DNA from: an uncultured Pirellulaceae bacterium
GTDB lineage: Bacteria; Planctomycetota; Planctomycetia; Pirellulales; Pirellulaceae
Assembly: GCA_938082855.1 (NCBI GenBank)
Contig: CALKCC010000176.1
Span: 1-49,215, forward strand
Reading direction: 5' to 3'
DNA length: 49,215 nucleotides
In this document: one piece after another, positions 24,676 through 34,052 of the stretch
How the letters are laid out: each line of letters begins with the position of its first letter
How positions within the stretch are numbered: the first letter of the stretch is position 1
Notes under the pieces: model-generated
Told to the model about the DNA's origin: nothing
Databases searched by the model: none
Seen by the model: the letters and a program-made list of their open reading frames with translations, nothing else
Made by a program: the position numbers and the translations under genes

Positions 24676-27483
24676 ATGTCTCGGATTCGACTTTCATCGT
24701 TTAGTTTTTGGCTTTCGGCGTTGTGCCTATTTAGCTCGTTCGGGCTCGTCACAGCCGCGCAGCCACCAGCTTCAACGCCTGCGTTCTCTGCCGAGCAGCT
24801 CGACTTTTTTGAAACTAATGTTCGGCCAGTACTCGTATCCAAATGCATCGAATGTCATGGGCCCGATACTCAAGAATCTGAATTGAGAATCGATTCAAGG
24901 GCGGCCATTATCAAAGGCTCGACTTCCGGCAGCATCGTCGACTTGAAGGCACCCGAAAAGAGTTTGCTGCTTCAAGTGCTGAGTCATCAACAGGATATCC
25001 AGATGCCGCCGGACGAAAAATTGGCGGATAAGGAAATTGCTGCAATCAAAGCCTGGATCGAGTTGCAACTTCCTTGGCCGGCAGGTGATCAGGGAAAAAT
25101 CACTAAATACGATTCATATGACACCATGCGACGTGAACACTGGGCATTTCAACCTATCGAGCCCGTACCGTTGCCAACGGTCAATGACACTTCTTGGGCT
25201 CTCAGTCCACTAGATTCGCTTGTGCTGGCTAAACTTGAAGCGGCTGAAATTAAGCCTTCCCCAGAAGCCGATCGCCGAACACTGATTCGCCGAGTCTATT
25301 TCAATCTTCTGGGCATTCCTCCAACTCCTCAACAAGTTCAGTCATTTGTCGATAATCCGGAACCCGATGCCTATGAGCGACTGGTAGATCAGGTCCTTAG
25401 TGCACCCCAATTCGGAGAGCGTTGGGGCAGACATTGGCTCGATGTCGCTCGCTACAGCGACACACTAGGTTACAACTTCCAGCGTGAGCGAAGATTCCCC
25501 TTTTCCTATACCTATCGAGACTACGTCGTCCGAGCCTTCAATCAGGACATTCCGTATGACGATTTTATCCGTCATCAACTAGCGGCTGACCTAATGACAC
25601 TTGAAGACAAACGTAATCTAGCCGGCATGGGATTACTCACTGTTGGTCGACAGTATCGGCGTGAGCAACTCGACACGGACGACCGCATCGATACAGTGAC
25701 TCGGGGATTCATGGGACTGACCGTTGCCTGTGCCCGTTGCCATGATCATAAATATGATGCCATTCCCACAGAGGATTATTATTCGCTTTACGGCGTGTTC
25801 GCCAGTGCTCGCGTTCCTGCCGAGCTTCCAACGATTCAGACTCCGGAAGAGACGATTGGCTATGCCCAGTTCGCAGAAGGGTTGGCGGTCGTTCAGGGTG
25901 AATTAGACGCGTATGACACCAAGCGTGCCGGCGAATTCACTGAGTTATTTCGTGATAAGGTGTTTGACTATTTTGTTCGAGCCGCTGGCCGCCCCGATGA
26001 AACGCAAATTAAGTCGATTGAGGCACTGTCTGTTCGCGATACGGATATCCGAAACGCGCAAGTCACTCAATGGCAATCCTATGTCCTTAAAACGGTAGCC
26101 AATGATGACCCGTTCTTCGCACTGCTAAAAATACTTGGGACTACCGAGGCTGACAAATTCGTGGAAGTCGAAGCTGCAGCAAGGGAAAAACTAACGACGC
26201 TCGAAGAAGGAATTCAGGGCGGGCAGGTTAATCCACTTCTTAAGCAAGCTTATCTGGAAAATCCGCCAAAGTCTGTCTTGGAACTTTCAATAATCTACGC
26301 CAACATCCTGCAGGACGTACGAAATGAAACCAAGAAGCTCGGGGCGCAACTTACTCCCGCCCAACAACAGGTCTACCAGCACCTGATCGGTGAAAACTCA
26401 CCCACCCATGTCACCTTGGAAAACGTCAATCAGTTTTACAATCGGGCAGATGGGAATACTCGTAACCGTTTGGTCAGAAAAATCGATCTCTACAAAGCCT
26501 CGACACCTGGCAATCCACCACGAGCGATGGTCATGGAAGAGAAACCAAACCCTTATAATCCCGTGGTCTTCATCCGAGGTAATTCCGGAAGACGTGGTGA
26601 ACCCGTCAAGAGGCAATTCCTATATGCACTAGATGGCGATCAGCAACAGCCTTTTAAGAATGGTGGTGGTCGACTGGAGTTGGCAGAAAAGATTGCCCAC
26701 CCAGACAACCCACTTACCAGACGAGTGTTGGTCAATCGAATCTGGTCACATCATTTTGGCAAGTCCTTGGTGACCTCGCCCAGTGACTTTGGGATACGCT
26801 GTGACAAACCTATCCAGCTCGATCTTATGGATTATCTGGCAAATGTTTTGTTGGAAAACGACTGGTCCATCAAAGAAGTGCATCGCGAAATTTTACTTTC
26901 GGCAACGTTTCGCCAGGCATCTGTCGACCGACCTGAGGCCAGGGCCAAGGATCCTGAGAACGCTTTGTTCTGGAGGAAGAACCGTCAACGTCTTGAATAC
27001 GAAGCATTTCGGGATTCAGTGATGTATGTCACCAATGAATTAGACTTCCGCATGGGAGGGCTCTCAGAAGACTTAACTAATTCCGCCACAAATCACCGTC
27101 GAGCCATCTATTCGTTTATCGACAGACAGGATCTGGCAGGACTGCTTCGGGTGTTTGATTTCCCTAATCCCGATAGCCATAGCGCTCAACGTCCGGTTAC
27201 CACCGTTCCTCAACAGGCCTTATTCATTATGAATTCGCCGGTCATTTTGGAGCGTGCAAAGCGTTTCGTTCTCAGCTCTGAATTTCAATCCACTGCCGAA
27301 TCTGAACGACTCTCCTACTTGTACCAAAGATTCCTCCAACGCTCTCCATCTTCAACCGAAGAGGAAGTCGCTCAGCAATTTTTTGCTGGCTGGATTGAAT
27401 CAAGTGAAACCTCAAAAATGGATGCCTGGCAACAATACGCCCATCTGTTATTGATGACCAACGAATTCATGTTCGTGGACTAA
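24676..27483 (+). CDS. Planctomycete cytochrome-c-type PSD1 protein (PSCyt1 + DUF1549 + DUF1553)
   Basis: A 935-residue exported protein with a signal peptide (to about residue 28). Residues 38-120 form a planctomycete cytochrome C domain with a heme-binding C57-I-E-C60-H61 (KCIECHGPDT). DUF1549 follows (about 180-390, including FGERWGRHWLDVARYSDT) and DUF1553 ends the protein (about 640-910, ADNPLTRRVLVNRIWSHHFG-type). PSD1 proteins are nearly always paired with DUF1501 proteins, as here: the DUF1501 gene starts 4 bp later. The family is proposed to bind and process polysaccharides at the cell envelope; biochemical proof is lacking. The single heme site suggests electron transfer or a structural role. 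Confidence 0.93.
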   Translation: MSRIRLSSFSFWLSALCLFSSFGLVTAAQPPASTPAFSAEQLDFFETNVRPVLVSKCIECHGPDTQESELRIDSRAAIIKGSTSGSIVDLKAPEKSLLLQVLSHQQDIQMPPDEKLADKEIAAIKAWIELQLPWPAGDQGKITKYDSYDTMRREHWAFQPIEPVPLPTVNDTSWALSPLDSLVLAKLEAAEIKPSPEADRRTLIRRVYFNLLGIPPTPQQVQSFVDNPEPDAYERLVDQVLSAPQFGERWGRHWLDVARYSDTLGYNFQRERRFPFSYTYRDYVVRAFNQDIPYDDFIRHQLAADLMTLEDKRNLAGMGLLTVGRQYRREQLDTDDRIDTVTRGFMGLTVACARCHDHKYDAIPTEDYYSLYGVFASARVPAELPTIQTPEETIGYAQFAEGLAVVQGELDAYDTKRAGEFTELFRDKVFDYFVRAAGRPDETQIKSIEALSVRDTDIRNAQVTQWQSYVLKTVANDDPFFALLKILGTTEADKFVEVEAAAREKLTTLEEGIQGGQVNPLLKQAYLENPPKSVLELSIIYANILQDVRNETKKLGAQLTPAQQQVYQHLIGENSPTHVTLENVNQFYNRADGNTRNRLVRKIDLYKASTPGNPPRAMVMEEKPNPYNPVVFIRGNSGRRGEPVKRQFLYALDGDQQQPFKNGGGRLELAEKIAHPDNPLTRRVLVNRIWSHHFGKSLVTSPSDFGIRCDKPIQLDLMDYLANVLLENDWSIKEVHREILLSATFRQASVDRPEARAKDPENALFWRKNRQRLEYEAFRDSVMYVTNELDFRMGGLSEDLTNSATNHRRAIYSFIDRQDLAGLLRVFDFPNPDSHSAQRPVTTVPQQALFIMNSPVILERAKRFVLSSEFQSTAESERLSYLYQRFLQRSPSSTEEEVAQQFFAGWIESSETSKMDAWQQYAHLLLMTNEFMFVD

Positions 27484-27487
27484 AACA

Positions 27488-28960
27488 ATGAAGAAACCAA
27501 ACGAAGGAATATTTCACAGTAGCCCTGCTGCATTAACGGGCTTCAGTCGCCGCGAGTTACTGGCTCGATCGGGCACGGGATTGGGTATGATGGGGCTCGC
27601 CAGCTTGCTTGGGGATGACTCATTGCTATCGACGTCGCAGGCCGCCGATGCTGTCAGCCCGCTAGCGCCCAAACAACCTCACTTTGAAGGCAAGGCCAAA
27701 CATGTCATTCACATATTCTGCAACGGTGGACCGTCGCACGTCGACACATTCGACAATAAGCCCGAATTGACCAAGCATCATGGCAAGCCTCTTCCATTCA
27801 GTAATCTAAAAACAGAACGCAAAACAGGCCATTGCTTCGGGACTCCTTTTAGTTGGAAGCAATACGGGGAATCCGGTATTGAAGTCAGTGAACTCTACGC
27901 AAAGACGGCAGCTGCCCATATTGATGACATGTGTATCGTCCGTAGTATGCATGCGGATGTACCTAACCACGAGCCCTCGTTGCTGCTCATGAATTGCGGG
28001 GAATCAACTTTGATTCGCCCCAGTGTAGGGTCATGGATTTCGTATGGTCTGGGAACGGAGAATCAAAACCTACCTTCGTTCATCGCCATGTCTCCTGGGG
28101 GCTATCCCATCAAAGGGGCTCAGAACTGGCAATCTGCCTTCCTGCCTGGCATCTATCAAGGCACTTACATCGACAGCAAGCATCGCGATGTGGAAAAACT
28201 GATTGCTAATATTCGCAACTCGGACATTCCTCTAAATCAACAACGGCAACAGCTGAATGCCTTAAAACGTCTTAATGAAATTCACCGAGAGCAACGTGGG
28301 GAGTCACCAGAGCTGGATGCTCGGATCGAAAACTACGAGCTGGCTTATCGAATGCAATTGGAAGCCAGCGATGTCTTTGATGTCAGCGACGAACCAGCTC
28401 ATGTTGTGGAAAGCTATGGCACCAGTGACGCGGCACGGCAAATGCTCATCGCCAGACGGCTTGTTCAACGTGGTGTGCGTTATGTCCAGTTATGGCACGG
28501 CGCCGGTCAACCCTGGGACAATCATGATGACATTGAAGCAAACCATCGAAGATTGGCGGGACAACAGGATAGTGCCATTGCTGCCTTGATGAGTGATCTA
28601 AAACGGCTGGGGCTTTTCGATGAGACGCTGATTATTTGGGGCGGTGAATTCGGTAGGACACCGGTAGTCGAATTGCCAACCGCCGGTGCTAATCAAGGAA
28701 AGATCAACGGACGTGACCACAACCACTGGGGATTCACTGTCTGGCTGGCCGGAGGAGGCATACGTGGTGGTCAAACTTACGGCACGACCGATCCCTTTGG
28801 CTTCCGAGCCGAAGAAAATCCAGTCCATGTCCATGATCTGCACGCTACCATGCTGCACTTACTGGGTTTTGATCACAAGCAGTTAACCTACCGGTACGCC
28901 GGCCGGGACTACCGCCTGACCGACGTCCATGGTGAGGTGAAACAAGATTGGCTGGCTTAA
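27488..28960 (+). CDS. DUF1501 Tat-exported protein
   Basis: A 490-residue protein of the DUF1501 family (alkaline-phosphatase-like fold), partner of PSD1 proteins. The N-terminus carries a twin-arginine signal S-R-R-E-L-L (Arg21-Arg22) followed by a hydrophobic stretch (GTGLGMMGLASLLG), so it is exported folded. Conserved elements include HIFCNGGPSHVDTFD, ARRLVQRGVRYVQLWHGAGQ and IIWGGEFGRTP, then GRDHNHWGF; these Asp and His residues could bind metal ions. It starts 4 bp after the PSD1 gene and is almost certainly co-translated. Its stop lies 4 bp from the convergent oxidoreductase. The role in polysaccharide processing is inferred from pairing. Confidence 0.92.
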   Translation: MKKPNEGIFHSSPAALTGFSRRELLARSGTGLGMMGLASLLGDDSLLSTSQAADAVSPLAPKQPHFEGKAKHVIHIFCNGGPSHVDTFDNKPELTKHHGKPLPFSNLKTERKTGHCFGTPFSWKQYGESGIEVSELYAKTAAAHIDDMCIVRSMHADVPNHEPSLLLMNCGESTLIRPSVGSWISYGLGTENQNLPSFIAMSPGGYPIKGAQNWQSAFLPGIYQGTYIDSKHRDVEKLIANIRNSDIPLNQQRQQLNALKRLNEIHREQRGESPELDARIENYELAYRMQLEASDVFDVSDEPAHVVESYGTSDAARQMLIARRLVQRGVRYVQLWHGAGQPWDNHDDIEANHRRLAGQQDSAIAALMSDLKRLGLFDETLIIWGGEFGRTPVVELPTAGANQGKINGRDHNHWGFTVWLAGGGIRGGQTYGTTDPFGFRAEENPVHVHDLHATMLHLLGFDHKQLTYRYAGRDYRLTDVHGEVKQDWLA

Positions 28961-28964
28961 AAAG

Positions 28965-29960
28965 CTAAACAGCTTCCCATTGATTGGTCTCAGCCGCTTT
29001 TAAGATCGCTTCGATCACTTTCATGTTCCCAACAGCATCGGAAATGGGTGTTGGGACATCCGTGTTGTCCATCACAGCACGCGAGAATAGATCTCCTTGA
29101 ATACCGTATTGATCACAAATATCAAAGACGATCTCTTCAATTTCTCCACACGCCTTTTGATGCCACATTTTACATGGCTGATCCGGCGGAGCATTAAAAG
29201 GTATTTCTATCTCGATACGACCTTCCACTCCGAAAATGTTGACTCGCTGATACGGAGCTAATTGAGTGGAGCATGTGAATGTCGATGTACCATTTCCAAA
29301 ATCAAGAATCGCACTCGACAAAATGTCGGTGCCAAATTCCGGATGAAATTCCGCCACACCGGAAACTCGGGAAGGTTCTCCGTCAAAGATGAACCGTGAA
29401 AGGCTGATTGGGTAACAACCAATATCCATCAGGCCGCCACCACCGATGTCAGCCATGTTGCGGATATTATTCGGGTCATCATTGAAGTAGGAAAAAAGCG
29501 AATTGATAGTAACGAGCTGGCCAATGCCACCTGACTGCACGATCTCCCGAGCCTTTTGCCATTGAGGATGATGGCGATACATAAAGGCTTCCATACACTT
29601 GAGGTCTGGATGTGCCGCTGCGGCATCGACCAATTGCTGGCCTTCTTCACTGGTCAGGGCAATGGGCTTTTCACAAAGCACGTGCTTGCCGGCTTCCAAC
29701 GCCTGAATCGAAACTGGAACATGCATATGGTTCGGAAGGGGATTGTAGATTGCGTCAATCTCCGGATCGGCTAACAGAGCTTCATACGATCCATAGGCCT
29801 TGGGAATGCCTAATTCAGCGGCCGTCGCATCCGCCTTTTCCTGTGTTCTGGAAGCAATCGCCACGATGTCACAAAATTCGGCCCCCTGCATCGCTGGAAT
29901 TACCTTCTCAGTACCGATCTTGGCCGTGCTTACAACACCCCAACGTAATTTGTCTGCCAT
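28965..29960 (-). CDS. Gfo/Idh/MocA-family oxidoreductase
   Basis: A 331-residue NAD(P)-dependent dehydrogenase acting on sugars or inositols. The N-terminal Rossmann fold starts LRWGVVSTAKIGTEKVIPAM; the family motif E-K-P (VLCEKPIALT) and a catalytic Lys within it are seen at about residue 95. The C-terminal alpha/beta domain contains GGGGLMDIGCYP, whose Asp and His or Tyr residues usually line the active site. Trimethyl-pyrroloquinoline-free family members include D-xylose and 1,5-anhydrofructose dehydrogenases; the substrate is not clear here. It is 83 bp after fmt and probably has separate expression. Its stop is 4 bp from that of the DUF1501 gene. Confidence 0.88.
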   Translation of the reverse strand: MADKLRWGVVSTAKIGTEKVIPAMQGAEFCDIVAIASRTQEKADATAAELGIPKAYGSYEALLADPEIDAIYNPLPNHMHVPVSIQALEAGKHVLCEKPIALTSEEGQQLVDAAAAHPDLKCMEAFMYRHHPQWQKAREIVQSGGIGQLVTINSLFSYFNDDPNNIRNMADIGGGGLMDIGCYPISLSRFIFDGEPSRVSGVAEFHPEFGTDILSSAILDFGNGTSTFTCSTQLAPYQRVNIFGVEGRIEIEIPFNAPPDQPCKMWHQKACGEIEEIVFDICDQYGIQGDLFSRAVMDNTDVPTPISDAVGNMKVIEAILKAAETNQWEAV

Positions 29961-30043
29961 ATCTGTTCGCGTTTCACTCCTGATTAAAGATCTTCATTCG
30001 CAATTCATTGTATGTTTTGCAAACCAGAATTCCAGCAGGCACG

Positions 30044-31000
30044 CTAAGACGATTGAAATCGAATGCCGGGCTGAATCTGATAGCCTCGTAAGAATTCACC
30101 GGCCGTCAGCAGGCGTTTTCCAGCGGGTTGAATTTGATGAATCGCTACACATCCATCGCCACAGGCAACGATCAATCGCTCGCCCTCAGCAGCAATCACT
30201 TCGCCGGGCTCACCGGAACCAGGTTGCTCTGCCAACACCATTTCTTTCACCAATAATCGAAGCGGTTGTTTGCCTCGATCCCATAGCGTGAAGCTACCGG
30301 GCCAGGGCTGAACTCCTCGATGACGGTTAATGACATCTCGAGCATTGTCAGACCAGCAAATCGCCCCATGCTGTTTTGTTAGCCGAGGTGCTTTTGTAAC
30401 TTCTTGCGAATCTTGTATCGCACCTAGAGTCGATTCACCATCCCAGGTCGCCAACAGTTCGATGGCCTCGAGAACAGCCGGGACACCGAGTTGAGACAAT
30501 CGTACTTCTAAAGTCTCTGCCGTTTCATGTGCTTCAATCGGAGTGTCGACTTGAACGAGTGTCGGGCCGCCGTCGAGTTTGGGAGTCATGTGAATCACGG
30601 TGACTCCTGAATGAGAATCGCCATTAATGACCGCCCATTGGACTGGCGCTGCTCCACGATATTTAGGTAGTAAGGAACCATGTAAATTGATTCCACCCAA
30701 TCGCGTTGTCGCTAATGCATCCCGACTAAGAATCTGGCCATAGTCACAAACGACCATTAGGTCAGCTCCGACTTCACCTAATTGCTGAACCACCTCGGAG
30801 TCATTGATCGAATCGGGGGCCCATACATCCAGTCCCAGATTTTCGGCGGCTTCCCGCATCGGATTCGGCGGGGGTTGTTTTCTACCGCGGGCAGGCCGAG
30901 TGGGTCGAGTGACAACCACAGGGACATCATGTCCGGCGGCCAGAATGGCTTCAAACATCGGAACAGCAAAGGGGCCTGTGCCCATGACAATCAATCGCAT
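30044..31000 (-). CDS. fmt: Methionyl-tRNA formyltransferase
   Basis: The enzyme that formylates the initiator Met-tRNA with 10-formyltetrahydrofolate before translation starts. The N-terminal domain has the family hallmarks MRLIVMGTGPFAVP, then INLHGSLLPKYRGAAPVQWA with the catalytic Asn-His-Asp arrangement (NLHGS; D in LDGG). The C-terminal OB-like domain ends near residue 318, the standard length. ATG 31000 has AGGTG about 8 bases upstream; a TTG at 31018 would add six residues. It lies directly after def (18 bp gap or less), the usual bacterial def-fmt pair. Confidence 0.95.
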   Translation of the reverse strand: MRLIVMGTGPFAVPMFEAILAAGHDVPVVVTRPTRPARGRKQPPPNPMREAAENLGLDVWAPDSINDSEVVQQLGEVGADLMVVCDYGQILSRDALATTRLGGINLHGSLLPKYRGAAPVQWAVINGDSHSGVTVIHMTPKLDGGPTLVQVDTPIEAHETAETLEVRLSQLGVPAVLEAIELLATWDGESTLGAIQDSQEVTKAPRLTKQHGAICWSDNARDVINRHRGVQPWPGSFTLWDRGKQPLRLLVKEMVLAEQPGSGEPGEVIAAEGERLIVACGDGCVAIHQIQPAGKRLLTAGEFLRGYQIQPGIRFQSS

Positions 31001-31018
31001 CGAGTTAGCACCTGCCAA

Positions 31019-31600
31019 TTATTGACAAAACTTTGCTTCCCATTCAGCCAATTGCGCATGAACCGATGTCTCATCCGGAATTAAACCATCGGCAAGCTTT
31101 GACTGATATTCTATTTCAAAATCTTCGATCTCTGGTTGAATGGCTTGCAAACTATGCTCCACCATCCGTTCGGTAAACATAACACCGTCCAAATGATCCG
31201 TTTCATGTTGAACGACTCGGGCCATGAAATCATCGAGGTCTAGGCTGATCGCTTTACCATCAATACCGAATGCTTCAACGTGAATACTTTTGGAGCGGTT
31301 AACGGGGCCATAAACGCCGGGCAGACTCAAACATCCCTCGTCAGCCACCTCGTTGCCTGTGCCTTTGCTTATGACCGGATTAATAAAGACAAATTCTTCG
31401 CCTTCTTCACGGTCGCCGGCAGGATTTGCGACAAATAATCGCAAAGGTAAATTCACCTGATTGGCCGCCAAGCCCACGCCTTTGGCTTCGTACATTAACT
31501 CGAACATTTCAGACACGATGGCCTTTAGTTCAGCATTAATTCGAATCACTGGCTTCGATTTATACTTTAAGGTTGGATGAGGATGAGTAATGATTTCCAT
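31019..31600 (-). CDS. def: Peptide deformylase
   Basis: A metalloenzyme that removes the formyl group from the N-terminus of new proteins. The three signature motifs are all present: GVGLAANQV (residues 41-49), E-G-C90-L-S and H132-E-T-D-H136, which together bind the Fe(II)/Ni ion with Glu133 as catalyst. I chose ATG 31600 (MEIITHPHPTL), the normal family start, giving 193 residues; the open frame upstream to 31726 contains no family sequence. The C-terminal tail of about 35 residues (HAQLAEWEAKFCQ) is longer than the E. coli enzyme. It precedes fmt in the classic pair. Confidence 0.95.
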   Translation of the reverse strand: MEIITHPHPTLKYKSKPVIRINAELKAIVSEMFELMYEAKGVGLAANQVNLPLRLFVANPAGDREEGEEFVFINPVISKGTGNEVADEGCLSLPGVYGPVNRSKSIHVEAFGIDGKAISLDLDDFMARVVQHETDHLDGVMFTERMVEHSLQAIQPEIEDFEIEYQSKLADGLIPDETSVHAQLAEWEAKFCQ

Positions 31601-31743
31601 GAATGAACTCAAAAGGCACGACACGTTTCGGGGTCTCAATAATAAAGAGATTAGCATCGAAACTACGAATCTGAAAGTCCGGAAAGTACGTAACGGCGGC
31701 GGAAGCAATGCTGGGTGACACATCAACCCTCATGGATTGATGC

Positions 31744-31772
31744 TTCGCTTACATTCCCACACAACCTATAAT
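31744..31772 (+). promoter_or_regulatory. Candidate promoter for the Tol/Exb-like cluster
   Basis: A perfect TATAAT (31767-31772) lies 52 bp before the GTG start of the VWA gene. The -35 at 17-bp spacing, TTCGCT (31744-31749), is weak. It lies in the 223-bp gap between divergent def and the cluster. Pattern match only. Confidence 0.35.
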
Positions 31773-31823
31773 GAACAAATCAAGAACTAGTCCAATGCAA
31801 TCCTCAGCAAACTCCGCGTTTTA

Positions 31824-32918
31824 GTGAATTCTCCCACAGATCCAGATTCCGCTCCGCAGACTGATGCGTTATTTTCCAGTATCGAAGAGATGCCTGAAAA
31901 CCAACAGGAACTGCTCTCAAATCTGAGTGACTCTGATGGCATGTTCTACTACGAAAACAACAGTAACTCGGCGTTGTTTATCTCGGTGGGAATTCACATT
32001 GCCGTTTTTGCATTACTGATCTACACCTGGAAGACTACTATCTTCAAAGGTGCTGCTGACGAGCAATCTGCCGAAGGCGGAATCGTCCTGGTAAATAACT
32101 CTGCTGAGAGTCCCACCTATCATCAGAATCCTAGTGAAGAGACTTCACAGTCCACGCAACAATCTTCTGAATCGGTTAGTGAATTAGTGGAACAAAGCAC
32201 TCAACTGGATACACTCTCAAATATTCAACTTCCCGGAGGATTACCTGACGGTACAGCGGAACCGATTATCGATACCAGTGGTAGTGCCGAGAGTGCTTTA
32301 CCGAGTCTCGAAGAACTGACCAATAATCAAACATCCAATGGAGGAGACTTTGGAAAAGTCGAAACGGGTGTATTTGGTATCAAAGGAAAAGGCTCGCGGT
32401 TCATTTATGTTTTCGACCGCTCAGCTTCCATGTCCGGCTACATGGGAAAGCCGATGCATGCAGCCCAGCAACAGCTACTAGCCAGCTTGACGGACCTGAA
32501 AGAAAATCATCAATTCCAGATCATCTTCTATAACGAGTATCCATCGGTCTTTAATCCGTTTCATCCCTCACCGCCTAAGCTCTTGTATGGCAATCAGATT
32601 AACCGAACCGAAGCGGTCAATTTCGTTGAAGGAATCAAACCGTCAGGACAGACCAACCATATTGCGGCACTCAAAGTAGCACTCAATATGAAACCAGATG
32701 TGATCTTCTTTCTGACCGATGCCGATGAACCCCAGCTGACAACTGACGAGCTAGCTTTCATCACAAACCGTAATGACGGAGTGGGAGCTTCGATTAACTG
32801 CATACAATTCGGAGTGGGCCGATATTTGGGAGCCAAGAATTTCCTGATGCGACTAGCTGACCTCAATGGTGGGCAATACAGCTATGTCGACTTGAATAAA
32901 CTGACGCCAATACGTTAA
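31824..32918 (+). CDS. Membrane-anchored von Willebrand A domain protein, first gene of a Tol/Exb-like cluster
   Basis: A 364-residue protein with one membrane segment (residues about 50-68, ALFISVGIHIAVFALLIYTW), placing the rest outside the cytoplasm. A Ser/Glu/Gln-rich linker (75-180) leads to a VWA domain (191-360) with the metal-ion-dependent adhesion site D198-R-S200-A-S202 (YVFDRSASM), a conserved T (SGQTNHIAAL) and D (FFLTDADEP). The single anchor, linker and outer domain resemble the layout of TonB/TolA, so it may take that place beside the TolQ/TolR genes (inference). The start is GTG; no earlier in-frame start is open (TAG at 31788) and no clear ribosome site is seen. Confidence 0.85.
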   Translation: MNSPTDPDSAPQTDALFSSIEEMPENQQELLSNLSDSDGMFYYENNSNSALFISVGIHIAVFALLIYTWKTTIFKGAADEQSAEGGIVLVNNSAESPTYHQNPSEETSQSTQQSSESVSELVEQSTQLDTLSNIQLPGGLPDGTAEPIIDTSGSAESALPSLEELTNNQTSNGGDFGKVETGVFGIKGKGSRFIYVFDRSASMSGYMGKPMHAAQQQLLASLTDLKENHQFQIIFYNEYPSVFNPFHPSPPKLLYGNQINRTEAVNFVEGIKPSGQTNHIAALKVALNMKPDVIFFLTDADEPQLTTDELAFITNRNDGVGASINCIQFGVGRYLGAKNFLMRLADLNGGQYSYVDLNKLTPIR

Positions 32919-32954
32919 TCTTCCGTTTTGAACTCTCCCCAATAGAAAGCAATC

Positions 32955-34052
32955 ATGGCTGCGCATACAGGATCAATTCGATGCCAGACATGGTTCTTAT
33001 TTCTATTAGCCTTTCTGGCTTCGACCACGTTCTTTGCAACTAAATGCTCAGGTCAGGAAATGTCACCTGATACTGTTACGGTTTGGAACAGCAATACCAA
33101 GAAGAGTCAGAGCTATCGCGGGCGAATTGTCAGTTATGACGCCAGCGAATTGAAGCTACAGTTGGCTTCCGGGCGAGAGCAGTCCCTTCCATCTGCACAA
33201 ATTACTGACATAACCAGTCGTTGGCAGGACGATTATGTCAAAGCCGAAGGTTTTGTGCAGCAACGCCGCTTTGAACGCGCCTCGATAAGCTATAAGCAAG
33301 CACTCACAGCTGAAACCCGCCCCTGGGTAAAACACCGTATTACCGCAAGATTGGTAGCCTGTGAGCAGAATGACGGAAATTGGCATAAGGCTGCGAACCA
33401 ATTTTTTAACACCTTAATGAGTCAACAGGCCGATACGCCCTATTTGAGTGCGGCACCGCTCGCCTGGCATACACTCTCAGCATCCGGCGAATTATTGCAT
33501 CGTGGCCGAGAGCTCATGCGATCTGCGAATGCTCTGAAGCAGCTTGTCGGAGCTAGCTGGTTGCTGACCACGCCTTACCGAGATGAAGCGATCGTCATTT
33601 TCAAACAACTGGAACAACATCAGGATAAGACGATCGCCCTGCTTGCGGTTGCACAAACCTGGCGTACCCGGATTCCACTAGCCAAGCAGGACGACTTGAA
33701 ACAATGGGAGCAACTGGTCCTCCAGCTCCCCAGAGATCTTCGAGCCGGTCCGCTCCATATTCTGGCTCAGATGCAGCGCAGCCTGGGTCTACACGAAGCG
33801 GCTGTTCTAACCTGGATGAAAATTCCAATCCTCTATCCCGCCACACACCATTTGTCGGCCGAGGCTTTATACGCATCGATTCGTGAACTTATGACATTAA
33901 CGCAATATTCAGAAGCGCTCATTCTCTGTAAAGAGTTTGCCAGTCGCTATTCAGATACAACTACCGGCACGCAAGCTGAGCGACTCGAATTAGATATTCG
34001 GGCTCGAATCAAGGCTCGCGACCAGATCAATCAGGAAGGAGATGCCTCGTGA
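32955..34052 (+). CDS. Secreted helical-repeat (TPR-like) protein of the Tol/Exb-like cluster
   Basis: A 365-residue exported protein with a signal peptide or anchor (WFLFLLAFLASTTFFATKCSGQ). Residues about 40-85 form a small beta-domain (DTVTVWNSNTKKSQSYRGRI, LQLASGREQSLP). The rest is helical repeats (YVKAEGFVQQRRFERASISY; LSAEALYASIRELMTLTQYS) resembling tetratricopeptide repeats, which mediate protein contacts. The stop overlaps the GTG start of the TolQ-type gene by 4 bp. It starts 36 bp after the VWA gene. A periplasmic partner of the channel is the simplest reading. Confidence 0.75.
   Translation: MAAHTGSIRCQTWFLFLLAFLASTTFFATKCSGQEMSPDTVTVWNSNTKKSQSYRGRIVSYDASELKLQLASGREQSLPSAQITDITSRWQDDYVKAEGFVQQRRFERASISYKQALTAETRPWVKHRITARLVACEQNDGNWHKAANQFFNTLMSQQADTPYLSAAPLAWHTLSASGELLHRGRELMRSANALKQLVGASWLLTTPYRDEAIVIFKQLEQHQDKTIALLAVAQTWRTRIPLAKQDDLKQWEQLVLQLPRDLRAGPLHILAQMQRSLGLHEAAVLTWMKIPILYPATHHLSAEALYASIRELMTLTQYSEALILCKEFASRYSDTTTGTQAERLELDIRARIKARDQINQEGDAS

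Noticed and set aside
28961-28964. Only 4 bp between the converging DUF1501 and oxidoreductase genes
   Set aside because: Tight convergent ends are common in compact bacterial genomes; no terminator or overlap structure was visible.
31601-31726. N-terminal extension of the peptide deformylase by 42 residues
   Set aside because: The extra sequence is not family-like, and the standard start MEII lies at 31600.
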